Assembly (NCBI GenBank): GCA_005116835.1
Contig: SWDM01000003.1
Coordinates: forward strand, 57,203-121,202
Length of the DNA stretch: 64,000 nucleotides
Direction: 5' to 3'
DNA from: Nitrospira sp.
GTDB taxonomy: Bacteria; Nitrospirota; Nitrospiria; Nitrospirales; Nitrospiraceae
Positions 26,334 through 35,113 of the stretch are shown here, piece after piece. Position 1 is the stretch's first letter. Each line of letters begins with the position of its first letter. The notes beneath the pieces were generated by a model. The model was given only the letters and a program-made list of their open reading frames with translations, did not search any database and was not told where the DNA came from. The translations under genes and the position numbers were made by a program.

Positions 26334-26551
26334 ACTTACCCTGAATCTCTTCAATGATTGCCGGCTGGGTGATGTTCAGCAGATCGTCGTGCCCCTTGAG
26401 ATCCTTCCTCCAAGCCTTGAACCGCTCGTCGCGAAAAGCGGGTTTCTCCAGCTTCCGCTGCGGAATCATTGTACCCCGTAGCACTGTCGAGGATTAGAAT
26501 TCGCTCATGAAGGAGCTGCTCAATACTGCAATTTGTATAGGCGCCCTTCAT
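26332..26551 (-). pseudogene. metH: N-terminal relic of cobalamin-dependent methionine synthase
   Basis: Minus-strand reading from ATG 26551 gives SIEQLLHERILILDSATG, matching the start of the MetH homocysteine-binding domain (LLxERILxLDGAMGTMIQ). One extra base then shifts the frame; the other frame continues with MIPQRKLEKPAFRDERF and KGHDDLLNITQPAIIEEI, also MetH-like, and ends at a TAA inside the adjacent hairpin. Only ~70 of ~1200 residues remain, so it is non-functional. Confidence 0.75.
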
Positions 26552-26771
26552 CGAAAAGATCCTTTCCTCTGCAAGAGGATATCGGGTTCGATCCCAGCTG
26601 GTGCCGATCGGTTCCCGTAAGGCCTTTCGTAAGTTATTGCCTGGTACAAGGGTTGCTCATGGACCCTTCAAAACTTTTTCTCACTCCTCCTCTGGCAAAC
26701 TGGTTTTTCACTTAGTACGATGACGTCATCATGTGATGCTTGCATTGAGTGTGCGGACCTTGGAGGTGACG

Positions 26772-27572
26772 ATGGCTTCTCGACGCGCCAGGCAGTCCAG
26801 ATCATGTGAGCCTGTGCTGAAAACCATTTCCACATTTCTTGCCTGCTCCGACTCCCGCTGGTGGGTCATTGTCCTCAACATGCCGATGTTGATTGTGTGC
26901 CCCATCGCAGGACTCGACGTGGCCGAAGCGGAAGAGTCCGCTGAACCTCTATCAAAGGAATGGTATGTGAGCGGATTCCTCATGCGTAGTTATCCAATCG
27001 GCAGCCTGCTCAAATTCGACGGCGACAAGATCCCTGATACCAGGTTTGACAGTGCGACAGGGGGAGGTCTCAAGATAGGTGTCTTCCCATCATCCAAGTC
27101 TGTGTTTGGTGCAGAAGTTGAATTATCCGGTCATGGAGGATCACTCACGGCACCGCAAACGGTAGTAGGCAACAAGGTACGCTCCGCTCAATTGGACACG
27201 ACCCAGTTCAACTTTATGGTCAATGCCCTCGCTCGATACCCTGGTGACTTCATTCAGCCCTACGCAGGCGTCGGCCTAGGGTTCTCCATCCTGGGGACGG
27301 ACGGCCATACTCAAAGTTCCGCCGGTATTCGCGAACCCGACTCAGTATCCGGGCTGAACGTGCAAGGAATCCTTGGGGTACGACTGATGATCACAGACCA
27401 TCTCTTCGGGTTCACGGAATACAAACCGGCGCTGTTTGCAGGAAAAGAAGGTGATGGGTGTGGTACCGGCGGCAGATACAGTTCCAGAAAGGCAAACTGT
27501 ACGCCACGTCAGACCCATAGCCTTCACTTTCAATCCCATCACGTGGCAGTCGGAATCGGCTTTCGTTTCTGA
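26772..27572 (+). CDS. Outer-membrane beta-barrel protein (OmpX/OmpA-like barrel)
   Basis: 266 aa from the ATG at 26772, which has GGAGG 6 nt upstream; the GTG and ATG at 26733-26736 lack this. A basic N-region and a hydrophobic stretch (WWVIVLNMPMLIVCPIAG) form a long signal peptide. The mature part has alternating strands, with YAGVGLGFSILG and FGFTEYKPALF, and ends in GIGFRF with a terminal Phe, typical of small eight-stranded barrels. Function is unknown. Confidence 0.65.
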   Translation: MASRRARQSRSCEPVLKTISTFLACSDSRWWVIVLNMPMLIVCPIAGLDVAEAEESAEPLSKEWYVSGFLMRSYPIGSLLKFDGDKIPDTRFDSATGGGLKIGVFPSSKSVFGAEVELSGHGGSLTAPQTVVGNKVRSAQLDTTQFNFMVNALARYPGDFIQPYAGVGLGFSILGTDGHTQSSAGIREPDSVSGLNVQGILGVRLMITDHLFGFTEYKPALFAGKEGDGCGTGGRYSSRKANCTPRQTHSLHFQSHHVAVGIGFRF

Positions 27573-27669
27573 CCTCTGAAACGCTGGCTTCGGCGCTCAT
27601 GGCGGTCGCGCGCCACCCCGAAGGTCTTAGCTGAACCCTGTCAGCGGAACGAAGGGTCGGCAAAATGGT

Positions 27670-27759
27670 GGGGTCGGGTCCTGTATTGTGTGGTGCGAGA
27701 GCCGGTTCGTTCCTGCCAGTCAATATTTCTGCGCCATGCACGATTCAAGGTCCGACCCC
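27670..27759. repeat. Inverted-repeat element with GGGGTCGG ends
   Basis: GGGGTCGGGTCCTGTATTG at 27670-27688 and the complement of GGGGTCGGACCTTGAATCG ending at 27759 form imperfect ends of a ~90-bp element. The inner sequence is non-coding. It sits between the barrel and lipoprotein genes. Confidence 0.5.
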
Positions 27760-27868
27760 CGATGTTCACACGCTGACCTGTCTGTGTACGACGCACAGTC
27801 AGGCATTTGAAGGTTCACAGGCAAGCCAGTGGGGTCGTTGCTTGACTTTACACCGCCCCTCCCCCCTG

Positions 27869-28123
27869 CTACTGCGTCGATTCCTTGCTCTGAGCGGCCC
27901 GCTTCGCAGCCGACTGCTCCAATACCCCCTCAACCTGACGGGCCTTATCCATCGGGGTCTTTATCGCATCCACCGCAGCCTGGCCCGCTGCCTGCGTCGC
28001 TGCACTGCCGGACGCAGCCACAGCCTTCGTTTTCTCCACCGGCGTCTCCTGACTACAGCCGAATAGCCCCACCACCGCCAGCAACCCGACAACGAATGAA
28101 AAACTGCATCTGGTTTTCTTCAT
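27869..28123 (-). CDS. Small lipoprotein
   Basis: 84 aa from the ATG at 28123, with AAGGAG 6 nt upstream. Signal MKKTRCSFSFVVGLLAVV followed by lipobox LFGC. The mature part is an Ala-rich helix (AASGSAATQAAGQAAVDAIKT). Probably a lipid-anchored periplasmic protein; role unknown. Confidence 0.65.
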   Translation of the reverse strand: MKKTRCSFSFVVGLLAVVGLFGCSQETPVEKTKAVAASGSAATQAAGQAAVDAIKTPMDKARQVEGVLEQSAAKRAAQSKESTQ

Positions 28124-28286
28124 CGTCATCTCCTTAGCTGCCCCACAACTCAACATTGAACATTAGCCATTCAACATTTCTCGTACTGCCTCCCCCTTAC
28201 CTGCGGCATTCCCAATTCTCTCTACCTTTCTTTAGGGGAGTGGCCATGGCTGTCCTTTACTGCGCGCATCGAACGAGCACATTCTT

Positions 28287-28330
28287 ATCGTGCGCGTTCT
28301 GCGAGCAAGAAGGGCACCTGGCCGCTCCCT
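28287..28330. repeat. Dispersed 44-bp repeat, inverted partner of 26163
   Basis: ATCGTGCGCGTTCTGCGAGC through ACCTGGCCGCTCCCT matches 26163-26207 on the opposite strand with one mismatch. An ORF across this repeat is not considered a gene. Confidence 0.75.
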
Positions 28331-28335
28331 GCCCT

Positions 28336-28362
28336 GCTGGCGGACTTTTCCAGCATCCTGTT
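28336..28362. repeat. Fragment of the REP-like palindrome
   Basis: GCTGGCGGACTTTTCCAGC followed by ATCCTG matches only the terminal ~27 bp of the REP-like element family (33318 and others). A broken or partial copy. Confidence 0.55.
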
Positions 28363-28454
28363 AAGCAATCGTACCTGCGAGGTGCCATACCGACAAGCGA
28401 TTGCGAAAACAAGTGCTTTGCTCGCCGAACCTGTCTCCGTTATAATCGCGCGGC

Positions 28455-28721
28455 TAGCCCGCATGATTCACGAGGGGTCGTGACGAAACCGACGAGACTC
28501 TACGCGAGGCGGGCGCACGGAGCCGCGAAGGAGGGAGGCATACTTGAAACAGTATGTTGACTGACTGAGCGGCGAGCCCGCCCGCCGTCAGGTGCGTCGT
28601 CACCGCGCTTGCGAGGCCGAGCGCCCCTTGTATGATCCTGGCGCGAAAAAAGAATACCGCAATGAGTTCTGATTTTCGTATCGGCGGTTGCAGTAGAAGC
28701 CTTCGTGGATCATGCGGGCTA
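28455..28721. repeat. MITE-like element, 19-bp terminal inverted repeats (copy 1)
   Basis: TAGCCCGCATGATTCACGA at 28455-28473 and TCGTGGATCATGCGGGCTA at 28703-28721 are inverted repeats with 18 of 19 matches. The 267-bp body has no ORF. A second element with the same ends is at 44474. It ends 6 nt before the ribosome-binding site of the next gene. Confidence 0.7.
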
Positions 28722-28737
28722 AAAAACAGGAGATCCT

Positions 28738-29598
28738 ATGGCCAACGCCAATCAAGAACCCCAATCGCGGCTCCGTCAGCTGGCCGAACTTATCTTGGCC
28801 GTCGCCGGCGAGTCCGTGACCGTCATGAAACGGACCACCCCGGAGCGGGCCTTGAAATTGAAACGTCAGGATGAATGGGGCATCTATCTTGAGTTTCTCA
28901 AAGTCATGTTCAATCTCACCGACCGGCTTTCCGCCCTGTACTTGCCGATCAAAGACCAGCCCCAGTTCATGGACAGTCTCGAGGACGCCGTCACGCTGCA
29001 ATTGAAGAACGTGCTCGAACCGGCTTTTGGTTCCGGCTCCGACCAAATGGAGATCGTCCTCACCGTCGGTGCGGCGGTAGCCGAAAGTCGCCAAACCTAT
29101 GAGCGGTTTCGGTTCCTTGTTACTGAAGATAGTCCTGTGAAAGACGAGATGTTGAAGGCCTTTGGCGGGCGAGTTGCCGAGGCGATGGGAATTGCAGGAA
29201 ACGCGCAGCTATCCGCCGCCGCAACGCTCTGCGCAAGCGCTGCGATTCCAGCCATCAAAGCCATCGTGGCCGGAGATGCGCCGCCAGCGGCCGTGCCTGG
29301 CATGGCCGCCCACCCCACCAACACATTATCCACACCGTCCCACTCCCCCTCGGCCCCTGGGCCCCACAATCCAACGGGAACCGAAATTAAACTCGTGAGT
29401 GTCACGGCGACCGTCGCCGGAGAAGAAGTGGAAACCCGTTGGGGACTGCATCCCAGATTTCGGCAAGACCTCCCCCCAGAGGACATGCAACGAGTCGCCA
29501 AACTCATGAACCGAGTTACTAAAATACTTGGCGAACGGTATGCCGCCGTGGCATTCTCAGATGAATGGATGTCTTGGCATAAGGTTGGTCACGCATGA
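28738..29598 (+). CDS. Conserved-looking hypothetical protein
   Basis: 286 aa with AGGAG 6 nt before the ATG. The N-terminal ~170 residues are alpha-helical. A Pro/Ser/Thr-rich linker (~185-220, HSPSAPGPHNPTG) joins a small C-terminal part (VETRWGLHPRFRQDLPPEDM). No signal peptide or membrane segment. Not recognised. It lies between a MITE-like element and a word-repeat hairpin, so it is probably its own transcription unit. Confidence 0.65.
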   Translation: MANANQEPQSRLRQLAELILAVAGESVTVMKRTTPERALKLKRQDEWGIYLEFLKVMFNLTDRLSALYLPIKDQPQFMDSLEDAVTLQLKNVLEPAFGSGSDQMEIVLTVGAAVAESRQTYERFRFLVTEDSPVKDEMLKAFGGRVAEAMGIAGNAQLSAAATLCASAAIPAIKAIVAGDAPPAAVPGMAAHPTNTLSTPSHSPSAPGPHNPTGTEIKLVSVTATVAGEEVETRWGLHPRFRQDLPPEDMQRVAKLMNRVTKILGERYAAVAFSDEWMSWHKVGHA

Positions 29599-29613
29599 TC
29601 GCTCTCAAGAACC

Positions 29614-29700
29614 GTAAAAGGTAATACGTGAAAGGTGAAACGTGGGGCGACCGAGTCTGTTTCTCCCGCAACCTTTTACGTCTAACGTTTCACGTTTAAC
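29614..29700. repeat. Intergenic word-repeat hairpin (GTGAAAGGT/CGTTTCAC type)
   Basis: Left arm GTAAAAGGTAATACGTG, AAAGGTGAAACGTG (29614-29644), right arm ACCTTTTACGTCTAACG, TTTCACGTTTAAC (29671-29700). The arms are complementary. It ends 7 nt before the GGAGG of glgP. Confidence 0.7.
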
Positions 29701-29717
29701 GAATCGGAGGAGGTTCA

Positions 29718-31877
29718 GTGGATAACTCGCGAACAGCACCAGACTTACCGAACGGCCTTCCACCCAGTCTCTCCCGTCTCAAGGAATTGGCGTCGAATCT
29801 TTGGTGGAGCTGGACACCGGAAGCCCGTCGGCTGTTTGAACACATCGACCCGACCCTCTGGGTGCTGACCCACCACAACCCTGTGAAGCTATTGGCCGAC
29901 GTCAGACCGGCACGACTGATCTACCTCGCCGAAGACCCCTCGTATGTGAGGCTGTACTCTGCCGCGCTCAAGACATTTGACGACTACCGACAGAACGGGC
30001 GTAGTTGGTTTAAATCACAGCATGGCGATTTGAAAGCTCCGACCATCGCCTACTTCTCTGCAGAATTTGGCCTCCACAGATCCATTCCTATCTATAGTGG
30101 CGGCCTGGGCATTCTTGCCGGAGACCATTGCAAAGAGGCCAGCGATCTCGGTGTGCCACTAGTCGGAGTAGGATTCATGTACCCACAAGGATATTTCCGG
30201 CAACGCATCACGCCGGAAGGATGGCAAGAAGCGGCATACGCCCCTTTCAACCAAGCAGAATCGCCGATTCATCCCGCCCTTGCTCCATCAGGAGAGCCCT
30301 GTAAGATCACGGTTGAGATCGGGAGCAGGGTTGTCGCTGCGACAGTCTGGAAAGTGCTCGTCGGCCTGGTGCCCCTTTATCTCATCGATACAGACGTTCC
30401 CGAGAACAGTCCCGAGAATCGGGCTCTCTCAGCACGACTCTATGGAGGCGATCAGGAGATGCGCCTCTGTCAGGAATTTCTCCTGGGTATCGGCGGTGTC
30501 CGTATGCTTCGGGCATTGGGCATTGTGCCGACGGTCTGGCATGCCAATGAAGGTCACTCTGCCTTCCTCACCTTGGAGCGCATTCGCGAATTGATCCAGA
30601 AGGGATCGACGCACGCAGATGCCTGCGAGATCATCCGCCAGAGCACGGTATTTACCACCCATACACCGGTGCCGGCTGGCCACGACGTATTTCCCCATCA
30701 TCTGATGGACCGATACTTTGCCGGCTATTGGGAACAGCTGGGCCTCTCGCGGGAAGACTTCCTCCGCTTGGGAGATACTCCCGAGTCCCAAGGCCATGGC
30801 TTTAACATGACGGCGCTTGCGATGCGGCTGGCTGCCCATGTGAACGGAGTCAGTCGTGAGCACGGGCAGGTCTCGCGAGAAATGTGGAAACATATGTGGC
30901 CTGGTCTCTCGATCGAGCAAATCCCGATCCGTAGTGTGACCAACGGTATCCATGCTCCAACCTGGGTCTCACCGGAACTCAATCACCTCTACGGCAAGCA
31001 CCTCGGCCCGGGATGGGCGGAGAAATGTGACGACACGGCGATGTGGCAGCGGGTTCAGGACGTCCCCGACCAGGAACTCTGGGCCGTACGCCAAGCCATG
31101 AAACGCAAACTCATGAGCTTCATCCGTGAGCGCGCTCGAACCGGTTGGATAGAAGGGCACCTCCAGGCCTCGCAAGTCATCACGCAAGGCACACTGTTAG
31201 ACCCGGAAGCGCTCACCATCGGTTTCGCCAGGCGCTTCGCCACCTACAAACGAGCGACCCTCTTATTCCGTGACCTCGAACGATTAAAACGATTGCTCCA
31301 TAACCGGTGGCGGCCCGTCCAATTGATCTTCGCCGGGAAGGCCCACCCGGCCGATGAGCCTGGCCGCTATTTCATTCATGAAGTCTTGAACTTTTGCGCC
31401 GACCATAAGTTGGGCGGCCATGTGGCATTCCTGGAAAACTACGACATGCACATGGCAAAGTTCCTCGTCCAAGGGGTCGACATTTGGCTCAATACTCCGC
31501 GTTTTCCGTTGGAGGCGAGTGGAACCAGCGGGCAAAAAGCCGCGCTCAACGGAGTCCTGAACCTCAGCGTCCTTGATGGATGGTGGAAAGAGGGCTACAA
31601 CGGAGCCAACGGATGGGGGATTGAACCCTTGGCCGGGAACGAGGACCTTCAGGCCCAGGACGAACATGACGCCCAACAGCTCTATCGCATACTGGAACAA
31701 GAGGCCATTCCCCTTTACTATCAACGGGACCTTGACGGAATACCCCGCGGCTGGCTGCAACTCATGAAGGAAAACCTCAGGACCAATGCTCCCCGCTTCT
31801 GCACCAAGCGGATGGTCAAGGAGTATGTCGATACCATGTATGCACCAGCCATGGTCCGCGCGCCATCAGTATGGTAA
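29718..31877 (+). CDS. glgP: Alpha-glucan (glycogen) phosphorylase
   Basis: 719 aa starting at GTG 29718 with GGAGG upstream. A GT35 enzyme that releases glucose 1-phosphate from alpha-1,4-glucans using pyridoxal phosphate. N-terminal region LASNLWWSWTPEARRLFE is typical of the shorter (DUF3417-containing) phosphorylase class. Active-site segments YFSAEFGLHRSIPIYSGGLG, HANEGHSAF and the PLP-lysine loop EASGTSGQKAALNG (~600-613) are present. Cytoplasmic. No other glycogen genes are adjacent. The long right arm of a word-repeat lies upstream of the start. Confidence 0.95.
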   Translation: MDNSRTAPDLPNGLPPSLSRLKELASNLWWSWTPEARRLFEHIDPTLWVLTHHNPVKLLADVRPARLIYLAEDPSYVRLYSAALKTFDDYRQNGRSWFKSQHGDLKAPTIAYFSAEFGLHRSIPIYSGGLGILAGDHCKEASDLGVPLVGVGFMYPQGYFRQRITPEGWQEAAYAPFNQAESPIHPALAPSGEPCKITVEIGSRVVAATVWKVLVGLVPLYLIDTDVPENSPENRALSARLYGGDQEMRLCQEFLLGIGGVRMLRALGIVPTVWHANEGHSAFLTLERIRELIQKGSTHADACEIIRQSTVFTTHTPVPAGHDVFPHHLMDRYFAGYWEQLGLSREDFLRLGDTPESQGHGFNMTALAMRLAAHVNGVSREHGQVSREMWKHMWPGLSIEQIPIRSVTNGIHAPTWVSPELNHLYGKHLGPGWAEKCDDTAMWQRVQDVPDQELWAVRQAMKRKLMSFIRERARTGWIEGHLQASQVITQGTLLDPEALTIGFARRFATYKRATLLFRDLERLKRLLHNRWRPVQLIFAGKAHPADEPGRYFIHEVLNFCADHKLGGHVAFLENYDMHMAKFLVQGVDIWLNTPRFPLEASGTSGQKAALNGVLNLSVLDGWWKEGYNGANGWGIEPLAGNEDLQAQDEHDAQQLYRILEQEAIPLYYQRDLDGIPRGWLQLMKENLRTNAPRFCTKRMVKEYVDTMYAPAMVRAPSVW

Positions 31878-31887
31878 CCAGCGATTT

Positions 31888-31976
31888 GTGAAACGTGAGA
31901 CGTGAGACGTGAAAAGTTTCGGAGGAAGAAACCCTGGCAGTCCTACATTTTACCTTTCACCTTTCACCTTTCACCT
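31888..31976. repeat. Word-repeat hairpin overlapping 5' end of next gene
   Basis: Left arm of GTGAAACGTGAGACGTGA words (31888-31916), right arm of TTTCACC repeated three to four times (31948-31976). The right arm and part of the left arm lie inside the coding frame of the gene starting at 31909. Confidence 0.75.
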
Positions 31977-33318
31977 ATTTGTATTCCTGCTGCTTACGCT
32001 TGTCTCAAGCCCACTCTTTGCAAACGCAGGCACGCCGATCGCAGCCGGTTCAGCCCTTGAACGCGAAGCCACCGCGTCATTCAACCTCGCCGCATATGAC
32101 CAAGTTCTAAAGCTCTGGCAATCGCTGCCACCCGAGGCCGCTGCGTCGAAATCGCTCATCCGCCTCGCCTTTCAGAGTTCCCTCAAACTCGGACGGCCAG
32201 AAGAAGCTCTCACCCTCTATCAACGGCTCATCCAACCAGATCAACCGGACGATCCAGCCCTGCTACGGCCCTTGGCCCTCAGCTTTCTCACCAGCCATGT
32301 CCGTCACACGCAAGAATCTGTACGAATCACAGCCTATGCCATGCTGGCTGAACTTGCCCTCCCGGAAACACAGGCCGTTCTTGAAGACGGCTTGCTCGAT
32401 CCATCGATCCTGGTGCGGGCTCGCGCCGCGGATGGTATCGGCAAAGCCGGGCTGGCAGGAAAGTCAGGCCCGTTGCGCAGAGCCCTGAACGATGCGGTTC
32501 CGGCGGTGCGAATCGCCGCCATGAATGCGCTCAGTGAAGCCAATGTCACCGACATCATGCCCTTCCTGATCGAGGTCGCGAGAGTCGACGACGGACCTGA
32601 AGCCGTATTCGCCTATGCCGCCCTCTACCGACTCGGAAAACAGGACATGCTCACCGACATCACCGGAGCGGCAACGCTTCCAGAGCCAGAGGTCCGCATG
32701 GCAGCCTTAGGAGTCTTGGGACGGCTGAAGCGCCCGTCGAGCCTGTCGGTCCTGAGCCAGGGAGTCTACGATCCTGAGCCCTCGGTTCGCGCATTCGCCG
32801 CCGGCGCGTTGGGAGACTATGGACAAGCCGGCGGCGTGGCGCCCCTCACCCACGCCATCGGAGATGACAGCGCGCACGTACGCACAGTGGCTGCCACAAG
32901 TCTTGGACGGTTGGGGATACGCGAGAATCACCCCCTGCTCCGAGCCCTGATCCGGGATGTCAGTATGCAGGTGCGGGCCGGCGCTGTGGAAGGACTGCTT
33001 CGGTTGGGCGATACATCGGCCATCGCTCTCGCCGCGGACCTGGCAAAACACCCGGACCCCTCTATCCGGGCAGCGGCAGCCCATGCGCTGGGGGCCACTT
33101 CCGATAAGGAAGCGGTGGCAATCTTACAGACACTCTTGCAGGACCAACAACCGCAGCCGCGTCTCCTGGCGGCAAAATCGCTGGGGAAGACCGGTGCGCC
33201 GGTAATGCCATTGCTCAAAAAAGCATTGCAAGACTCGGATCTTTCCGTTCGCTTAGCCGCAGCAGGAAGCCTCCTTCAACAGCTACGTCGTTCCACACCG
33301 GTTCCCAAAGTTCACTAG
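31909..33318 (+). CDS. Secreted HEAT-repeat protein
   Basis: 469 aa if translation starts at GTG 31909; no ATG, GTG or TTG lies nearer the signal peptide, so the start is uncertain. The hydrophobic segment FHLFVFLLLTLVSSPLFANA is a likely signal peptide, partly encoded by the TTTCACC repeat. From residue ~120 there are about eight HEAT/PBS-lyase repeats of ~31 residues (for example DPSILVRARAADGIGKAGLAG and DPEPSVRAFAAGALGDYGQ), forming an alpha-solenoid. Expected role: protein-binding scaffold in the periplasm. The stop codon TAG adjoins REP copy 2. Confidence 0.75.
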   Translation: MKSFGGRNPGSPTFYLSPFTFHLFVFLLLTLVSSPLFANAGTPIAAGSALEREATASFNLAAYDQVLKLWQSLPPEAAASKSLIRLAFQSSLKLGRPEEALTLYQRLIQPDQPDDPALLRPLALSFLTSHVRHTQESVRITAYAMLAELALPETQAVLEDGLLDPSILVRARAADGIGKAGLAGKSGPLRRALNDAVPAVRIAAMNALSEANVTDIMPFLIEVARVDDGPEAVFAYAALYRLGKQDMLTDITGAATLPEPEVRMAALGVLGRLKRPSSLSVLSQGVYDPEPSVRAFAAGALGDYGQAGGVAPLTHAIGDDSAHVRTVAATSLGRLGIRENHPLLRALIRDVSMQVRAGAVEGLLRLGDTSAIALAADLAKHPDPSIRAAAAHALGATSDKEAVAILQTLLQDQQPQPRLLAAKSLGKTGAPVMPLLKKALQDSDLSVRLAAAGSLLQQLRRSTPVPKVH

Positions 33319-33445
33319 CAGGATGCTGAAAAAGTCCGCCAGCTTCGTTCTCGACTCATCGAAATCCTCAACGTACCCTCCGAGGGTACGCCTCCGGTTT
33401 CGATTCGCCTGCGGCCTTGCTGAACGGCCTTTTTGAGCATCCTGC
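33318..33445. repeat. REP-like palindrome, copy 2
   Basis: 128 bp with ends GCAGGATGCT/AGCATCCTGC, inner arms GAAAAAGTCCGCCAGC and GCCTTTTTGAG, and a central palindrome CCTCCGAGGG. It starts on the last base of the TAG of the HEAT-repeat gene. Confidence 0.85.
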
Positions 33446-33538
33446 GAACCATTCCTGTGCTGTCACTCTTCCGTAAGGGTCACAGTGTTGAGCACACACT
33501 GAGTTTTTCCGGCACTTGTAACTCGTAAGGATTGAGTT

Positions 33539-33994
33539 ATGTGGAAATTCGTCGCCGTTCTTGCCTTGGCTGCCGTATCGTTCGGTCTCGGGTTTTATTT
33601 TGGCCAACGTCCGGTCGGCACATTGCCGCAAACGGTCTCTGATCTCCAACATTCCCTCAAAGACACCTCGCGCAACATTATCGACACGACGATGGGAATC
33701 GAGAGAGACCTGCGCAGGCGGCAGGGACTGATCGAAAGCAAGTCACGGGTGGTGCAGGCGAAATCAGAATTGTTCGCTAAAAACCTTGGGGAAGCAGCCA
33801 AACAACTCCGCGAGGCTGCCGGGACGCTGGACAATGTTACGAAGGGCGCACAGCAAGACGAGACAATCCTAATTTTGCATGCGCTGACCGGAACGCTTCG
33901 AGAAGTGCAGCTGGAATTGTCGATGGGAAAACCGATATCGATGAAACGGCTCGATGAAATTCAGCGGGAGGTCGATCGGCAGATGAATAAGTAA
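33539..33994 (+). CDS. Membrane-anchored coiled-coil protein
   Basis: 151 aa; AAGGA lies 8 nt before the ATG. One N-terminal hydrophobic helix (VAVLALAAVSFGLGFYFG) probably stays as an anchor. The rest is charged helix with coiled-coil character (RDLRRRQGLIESKSRVVQAK, KQLREAAGTLDNV). No domain recognised. Short co-directional neighbour of the HEAT-repeat gene but separated by REP copy 2. Confidence 0.6.
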   Translation: MWKFVAVLALAAVSFGLGFYFGQRPVGTLPQTVSDLQHSLKDTSRNIIDTTMGIERDLRRRQGLIESKSRVVQAKSELFAKNLGEAAKQLREAAGTLDNVTKGAQQDETILILHALTGTLREVQLELSMGKPISMKRLDEIQREVDRQMNK

Positions 33995-34007
33995 GGTAAC
34001 GACGCAG

Positions 34008-34130
34008 GTAGATAGGCTGAAGGCTGTTAGGGGTTAAGGTTCTTGCCCAACGAAGATTTATCTCTGCTTGAGCCAAAGATCACAGAAACGACCTTCAGCC
34101 TAACCCCCTTGATAACTACCCAATAACCTC
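34008..34130. repeat. Intergenic word-repeat hairpin (AGGCTGAAGG type), divergent copy
   Basis: AGGTAGATAGGCTGAAGGCT near 34008 and CGACCTTCAGCCTAACCCC near 34091 are complementary arms of an element related to those at 46131 and 54434, with an altered centre. Confidence 0.6.
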
Positions 34131-34132
34131 TG

Positions 34133-34259
34133 GCAGGATGCTCAAAAAGTCTGTCAGCAAGGCCGCAGCCGATGGAAGCACCGGAGGCGTAGCCTCTGGG
34201 CTACGTTGAGGATGCTTTCGAGGCGAGAACGAAGCTGGCGGGCTTTTTCAGCATCATGC
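34133..34259. repeat. REP-like palindrome, copy 3
   Basis: Starts GCAGGATGCTCAAAAAGTC and ends GGCTTTTTCAGCATCATGC, with the central palindrome GTAGCCTCTGGGCTAC. The stop codon TGA of the minus-strand HEAT gene lies inside its right end. Confidence 0.85.
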
Positions 34260-35066
34260 AGGCTGTTTCTTCCACTTCGCCAAGATCCGCTCCACCCTCA
34301 TCCGTACCACCATGTCCGGATCCTTCATCAACGGCTTGATCGCTTCTCGGCCCCGGTCGTCGCCGATGGCCTCGAGTGCCGCTGCAGACGTCAACCGGGT
34401 AAACCAATCGCTGTCCGAGAGCATATCGATAAGAGGATCGATCGCCTTGGAATCTTTGATTCTCCCCAAGGCCAACACCGCCTGCTTCCGAACATTCTCG
34501 TCTTTGTCTTTGAGCGCTGCGACCAATCGGGACAATGCCGGCTCACCCAGCTCGACCAACGCGTTGAGGGCATCGTCTTTGAACTCGTCGTTCCGCAGCT
34601 GCAGCATGAGCGGGTCGAGCACCCGTTCATCGCGAATCTTCCCTAATGCGGCAATCGCATACTTTCGAACGTCCCAATCGCGAAGCAACTTGGTCAAGAG
34701 CTCGACGGCGGGAGAACCGATCAGACCCAACCCCTCGATCGCGACTTCCCTGACTTGCCAGTCACCGTCGCGCAAGGCGCGACCCAGCGGTTCCACACAA
34801 CGCTCATCGCCCATTTCCCCGAGCGTAATGGCGGCCTCACGACGGACCACCCAATCAGAATCCTTGAGGAGATCGATCTGGATCTCGATCTCGTCCTTGA
34901 CCTGCTCCTCCTCAAGCACAACCTGTTCGGCCTGTTCCGCCGTCAGCTCAACCGCAACCGGTTGCTCCCCAATAAAATCCGCCGCCACCTGATCGGTGAA
35001 TTCATCGGTGACTGTCTCTGCAACGGGGGAAGTTGCCTGTTCTTCTGTTGGTCGTGGCTGTTCCAT
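34254..35066 (-). CDS. Cytoplasmic HEAT-repeat protein
   Basis: 270 aa. An acidic N-terminal 70 residues (Glu/Gln/Val-rich) precede six HEAT/PBS-lyase repeats, for example DSDWVVRREAAITLGEMGDE, DGDWQVREVAIEGLGLIG and DKDENVRKQAVLALGRIKD. Such alpha-solenoids bind partner proteins. No signal peptide. Unlike the 31909 protein it lacks a secretion signal. The last codons and stop are formed at the edge of REP copy 3. Confidence 0.82.
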   Translation of the reverse strand: MEQPRPTEEQATSPVAETVTDEFTDQVAADFIGEQPVAVELTAEQAEQVVLEEEQVKDEIEIQIDLLKDSDWVVRREAAITLGEMGDERCVEPLGRALRDGDWQVREVAIEGLGLIGSPAVELLTKLLRDWDVRKYAIAALGKIRDERVLDPLMLQLRNDEFKDDALNALVELGEPALSRLVAALKDKDENVRKQAVLALGRIKDSKAIDPLIDMLSDSDWFTRLTSAAALEAIGDDRGREAIKPLMKDPDMVVRMRVERILAKWKKQPA

Positions 35067-35113
35067 CGTACTACCTTGACAATTCGCTTGGCTGGCGACT
35101 GCCTGACAGGCGA

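Noticed and set aside
28156..28560. 134-codon frame containing CAFCEQEGHLA
   Set aside because: It spans a dispersed repeat, a REP fragment and a MITE end. The peptide is produced by repeat DNA and has no start signal.
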